6,374 nt of DNA. Origin: JBKJUK01 sp046590705. Its GTDB lineage: Bacteria; Acidobacteriota; Thermoanaerobaculia; Gp7-AA8. The translations under genes were made by a program, and so were the position numbers. How positions within the stretch are numbered: the stretch's first letter is position 1; each line of letters starts with the position of its first letter. Where the stretch lies: NCBI GenBank assembly GCA_046590705.1, contig JBKJUK010000059.1, positions 1-6,374 of the forward strand. The letters are read 5' to 3'. Under the pieces are notes generated by a model. The model did not search any database. It had not been told where the DNA came from and was given only the letters and a program-made list of their open reading frames with translations. Below are positions 4,171-6,374 of this stretch, one piece after another.

Positions 4171-6180
4171 TCAGCGCACTTTTGTACCGGGTGGTACAGC
4201 GGGGTCCACGGCGATGAGACTCGGTTCGCCGTCGATCGATGCGGCCAGGACCATTCCCTGGGACTCGATCCCCATCAGCTTGGCCGGCTGGAGATTTGCC
4301 ACGATCACGATCTTCCTGCCGACCAGTTCTTCCGGCGTGTATTTCGTAGCGATGCCTGCCACGACGGTCCGCTCGGCGTCGCCGGTAGTCAGGCGCAGCT
4401 TCATCAGCTTCTTCGACTTTTCCACGCGTTCAGCGGCGATGACTTCTGCGACGCGAAGGTCGGTCTCGAAGAATTTGTCGATGTTGATCTGAGCGATTCC
4501 GGCAGTGGATTCGTCCAGGGTGGGTTTCGGCTGGCTTTCAGGCGTAGCGGCCGGACCTCCGGGCGTGGGTATCTCGTTGGTGGCTGATTTCTCTTCTGAC
4601 ATCGGTTTTTCCTTTGAACGGGAGATCTGAGGCGTTGGAACTGTGACGTCACCGAGGTATGCGGTGGTATCGATGCGGGGAAACAACGCCTCGCCGGTCT
4701 CGATCGAAACCGAAGTCGCGAGCCGTCCCCAGCGAAACGACTTCAAATTGAACGCTTCGTCTTTTGCACCTAGTCTGCGCAACGCCTCACGCGAGAGTTG
4801 TGGCATGAACGGCGACATCATGACCCAGACGATTCGCAGCGCCTCGAGAATGATCCAGATGATGCGTGAGAGCGCCGCGTCCGAACCTTGCTGCTTGTGG
4901 CGCTTCCAGGGTTCGCGGCTGACGATGTAGCTGTTGATGGCCACGAGGTATTTCCAGACTGCATCGAGTGCGCGGTTGAAACCGAACTGCTCCATTTCGC
5001 GGAGGTATTCGGGGACGAATTTTTCTGCTGCGTCCCGAAGGATATTCACGCCGCAGTCGATCGGAGGAGTCTTTCCATCGAAATAGGTCGCGCTCATGGT
5101 CAGGGCACGCGAGAGGGTGTTGCCCAGATCGTTGGCCAGGTCACTGTTGTAGCGGTTCACGAAGGCTTCGTCGGAGTAGTTCGCATCCTGACCGAAGATC
5201 ATCTCGCGCATCAGGTAGTAGCGGAGAGGGTCGGGACCAAATGCTTCCAGGATCTCATCGGGACGAACGACGTTCCCGGTACTCTTCGAGATCTTCTGAT
5301 TGTCCCGCAGCCACCAGCCGTGGCCGATGATCGAGCGGGGCAGTGGCAAGCCAGCAGACATGAGGAAGGCCGGCCAGTAGATCGCGTGAAAGCGAATGAT
5401 GTCCTTACCGATGAGGTGCACATCGGCGGGCCAGTATTTCTGGAAGAGCGTGTCGTCCTCGCTGCCGAACCCGAGGGCTGAGATGTAGTTGGTCAGTGCA
5501 TCCATCCAGACGTAGATGACATGCTCTTCCGCGTCGGGGAAGGGGATACCCCAGCGGATGGAAGTGCGAGAGACCGACAGATCGCGGAGGCCTCCCTCGA
5601 CGAATGAGATCACCTCATTGAAGCGCGTCTGCGGCTGGACGAAGCGTGGATTCTGTTTGTAGAAATCGAGTAGTGGCTGCTCATAGCGAGACAGCTTGAA
5701 AAAGAAATTCTTCTCGGTGGTTTTCTCGACGGGGTGGCCGTTCTCGCATTTGCCGTCGGCGACCTGTGACTCCGGGAAGAACGCTTCCTCGTTGCTGCAG
5801 TACCAGCCGCTGTGTTCGCCCTCGTAGAGGTCGTCGGGGTTGTTCGATCGAATCCGCGCGATCAGCTCGTGCACCCCTGTTTTGTGTCGAGGTTCGGTGG
5901 TTCGGATGAAATCGTCGTTCGAGATCGCCAGTTTTTTCAGCAGGCGATGGTGGTCTGCGACCACACGGTCTGCCAGCTCGATCGGTTTGACGCCTTCGCG
6001 CTGGGCTGACCGCTCGATCTTCTGCCCATGCTCGTCCGTGCCGGTCAGAAAGAAGACGTCATCTCCGATGAGCCGGTGATAGCGCGCAGCGACATCGGCG
6101 GCCACATTCTCGTAAATGTGGCCGATATGGGGGAGGTCGTTGACGTAATGAATCGCAGTGGTGATGTAGAACTTCGCCAT
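4171..6180 (-). CDS. metG: Methionyl-tRNA synthetase with C-terminal tRNA-binding domain
   Basis: This 669-residue cytoplasmic enzyme joins methionine to tRNA(Met) using ATP. The Rossmann catalytic core opens with FYITTAIHYVNDLP and HIGH (18-21), continues with GTDEHGQKI (47-55) and YVWMDALTNY (223-232), and closes with KISKS (296-300). The zinc-knuckle insert (about 125-150) keeps Cys128, Cys145 and His149, but the usual second cysteine of CxxC is Glu131, so metal binding may be altered. The helical anticodon-binding domain begins near NRYNSDLANDLGN (342-354) and runs to about 515. A Pro/Ser/Glu-rich linker (about 515-560) leads to an OB-fold Trbp111-type domain (about 565-669) with DLRVAEV and GMVLAAS. 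The ATG start gives the standard MAKFYITT N-terminus, although no clear Shine-Dalgarno precedes it. Length is typical for the class with the fused tRNA-binding domain. Confidence 0.97.
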   Translation of the reverse strand: MAKFYITTAIHYVNDLPHIGHIYENVAADVAARYHRLIGDDVFFLTGTDEHGQKIERSAQREGVKPIELADRVVADHHRLLKKLAISNDDFIRTTEPRHKTGVHELIARIRSNNPDDLYEGEHSGWYCSNEEAFFPESQVADGKCENGHPVEKTTEKNFFFKLSRYEQPLLDFYKQNPRFVQPQTRFNEVISFVEGGLRDLSVSRTSIRWGIPFPDAEEHVIYVWMDALTNYISALGFGSEDDTLFQKYWPADVHLIGKDIIRFHAIYWPAFLMSAGLPLPRSIIGHGWWLRDNQKISKSTGNVVRPDEILEAFGPDPLRYYLMREMIFGQDANYSDEAFVNRYNSDLANDLGNTLSRALTMSATYFDGKTPPIDCGVNILRDAAEKFVPEYLREMEQFGFNRALDAVWKYLVAINSYIVSREPWKRHKQQGSDAALSRIIWIILEALRIVWVMMSPFMPQLSREALRRLGAKDEAFNLKSFRWGRLATSVSIETGEALFPRIDTTAYLGDVTVPTPQISRSKEKPMSEEKSATNEIPTPGGPAATPESQPKPTLDESTAGIAQINIDKFFETDLRVAEVIAAERVEKSKKLMKLRLTTGDAERTVVAGIATKYTPEELVGRKIVIVANLQPAKLMGIESQGMVLAASIDGEPSLIAVDPAVPPGTKVR
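4600..4615 (-). promoter_or_regulatory. Possible internal translation start in metG linker
   Basis: Met527 of MetRS (ATG at 4602-4600) is preceded at 7 nt by AAAGGA (4615-4610), a plausible ribosome-binding site. Starting here would give a free 143-residue tRNA-binding protein (MSEEKSATNE...). It may be a working internal start or a relic of fusion between metG and a Trbp111-like gene. Confidence 0.3.
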
Positions 6181-6227
6181 GAGCGCCAGAGTGTGCAGGA
6201 GTCGGCCGGGGCGCGGCCGCGGGTCAG

Positions 6228-6233
6228 ATTGTA
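6228..6233 (-). promoter_or_regulatory. Possible -10 box for metG (TACAAT)
   Basis: TACAAT on the minus strand, a 5/6 match to the -10 consensus, lies 47 nt upstream of the metG start and would give a leader of about 40 nt. The -35 region is weak at 16-18 bp spacing. No riboswitch or T-box structure is evident in the short leader. Confidence 0.35.
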
Positions 6234-6305
6234 CTTGATGAAATATGGCAGGTGATCACTCTGCGCAGAACGAGGATGGACCGTGATGTCGTTGGGTAAG
6301 ACTGC

Positions 6306-6334
6306 TTGACACACATAAAACGAATGTTTACGAT
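6306..6334 (+). promoter_or_regulatory. Near-consensus sigma70-type promoter reading out of the window
   Basis: A perfect -35 TTGACA (6306-6311), a 17-bp spacer and a -10 TACGAT (6329-6334, 4/6) make the best promoter in the window. It is divergent from metG. The transcript would start near 6341, in or beside a small inverted repeat (CGCTTCCC with GGGAGCG, one bulge, loop TTGA, 6336-6354). The gene it serves is beyond the right edge; a stable RNA or highly expressed gene is possible. Confidence 0.7.
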
Positions 6335-6374
6335 GCGCTTCCCTTGAGGGAGCGTCCGGCCCTCTGATGCGAAC

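Noticed and set aside
4183..4198. TGTACC/GGTACA hairpin at the 3' end of metG as a terminator
   Set aside because: It lies within the last codons of metG, has only six pairs and is not followed by a T-run on the minus strand.
4888..5481. 197-codon plus-strand frame inside metG
   Set aside because: It is antisense to the conserved MetRS core; the long frame follows from GC-rich codon bias, and there is no RBS or known domain.
1..6374. CRISPR arrays, tRNA or rRNA genes, transposases, integrase att sites
   Set aside because: No regularly spaced repeats, cloverleaf or rRNA signatures, transposase motifs or terminal inverted repeats were seen on either strand.

Overview
The window looks like a stretch of a moderately GC-rich bacterial chromosome. 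The best taxonomic hint is the secreted beta-propeller protein at 1554-3116, whose C-terminal domain resembles, from memory, a tail common in Acidobacteriota (Thermoanaerobaculia/Vicinamibacteria-like genomes). This placement is an inference and is not proven by any marker here.

Layout. At the left edge is the 3' end of a normal aldehyde dehydrogenase (1-116). It overlaps by ATGA a short, catalytically dead aldehyde dehydrogenase-like partner (113-1003). Immediately convergent with that gene is a 44-residue membrane microprotein gene on the minus strand (1004-1138). A non-coding stretch follows, holding a palindromic repeat and a possible 42-codon leader ORF (1429-1557). That ORF overlaps the start of a secreted PD40/WD40-like beta-propeller protein (1554-3116), whose reading frame is broken by an in-frame TGA at 1695-1697. 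Next come a strong GNRA-loop hairpin, a second copy of the palindromic repeat, and a DinB-family gene (3280-3786) that lacks one of the usual metal-binding histidines. On the minus strand, metG (methionyl-tRNA synthetase with C-terminal tRNA-binding domain, 4171-6180) is followed by a second copy of the 44-residue microprotein gene (3944-4078), which ends in a structured 3' region and an intrinsic terminator. A near-consensus sigma70-type promoter at 6306-6334 reads rightward out of the window.

Two items deserve attention. (1) Two paralogous 44-codon genes, 2.9 kb apart, are 32/44 identical in protein and differ at 13 synonymous codons. Their 53-nt leaders share landmark sequences at identical distances from the start codon. 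They appear to be a real, easily missed family of single-pass membrane microproteins. (2) The TGA inside the propeller gene is followed, after exactly 11 nt, by a perfect hairpin with a GGTCT apex. This is the geometry of a bacterial SECIS element, and the TGA aligns with the only cysteine of the predicted mature protein, in the next blade. A plain nonsense mutation or a sequence error remains the simpler explanation, but the coincidence should be tested.

No obvious pathway ties the genes together. The aldehyde dehydrogenase pair is one operon, metG and the second microprotein gene may be cotranscribed, and the others look like single-gene units.
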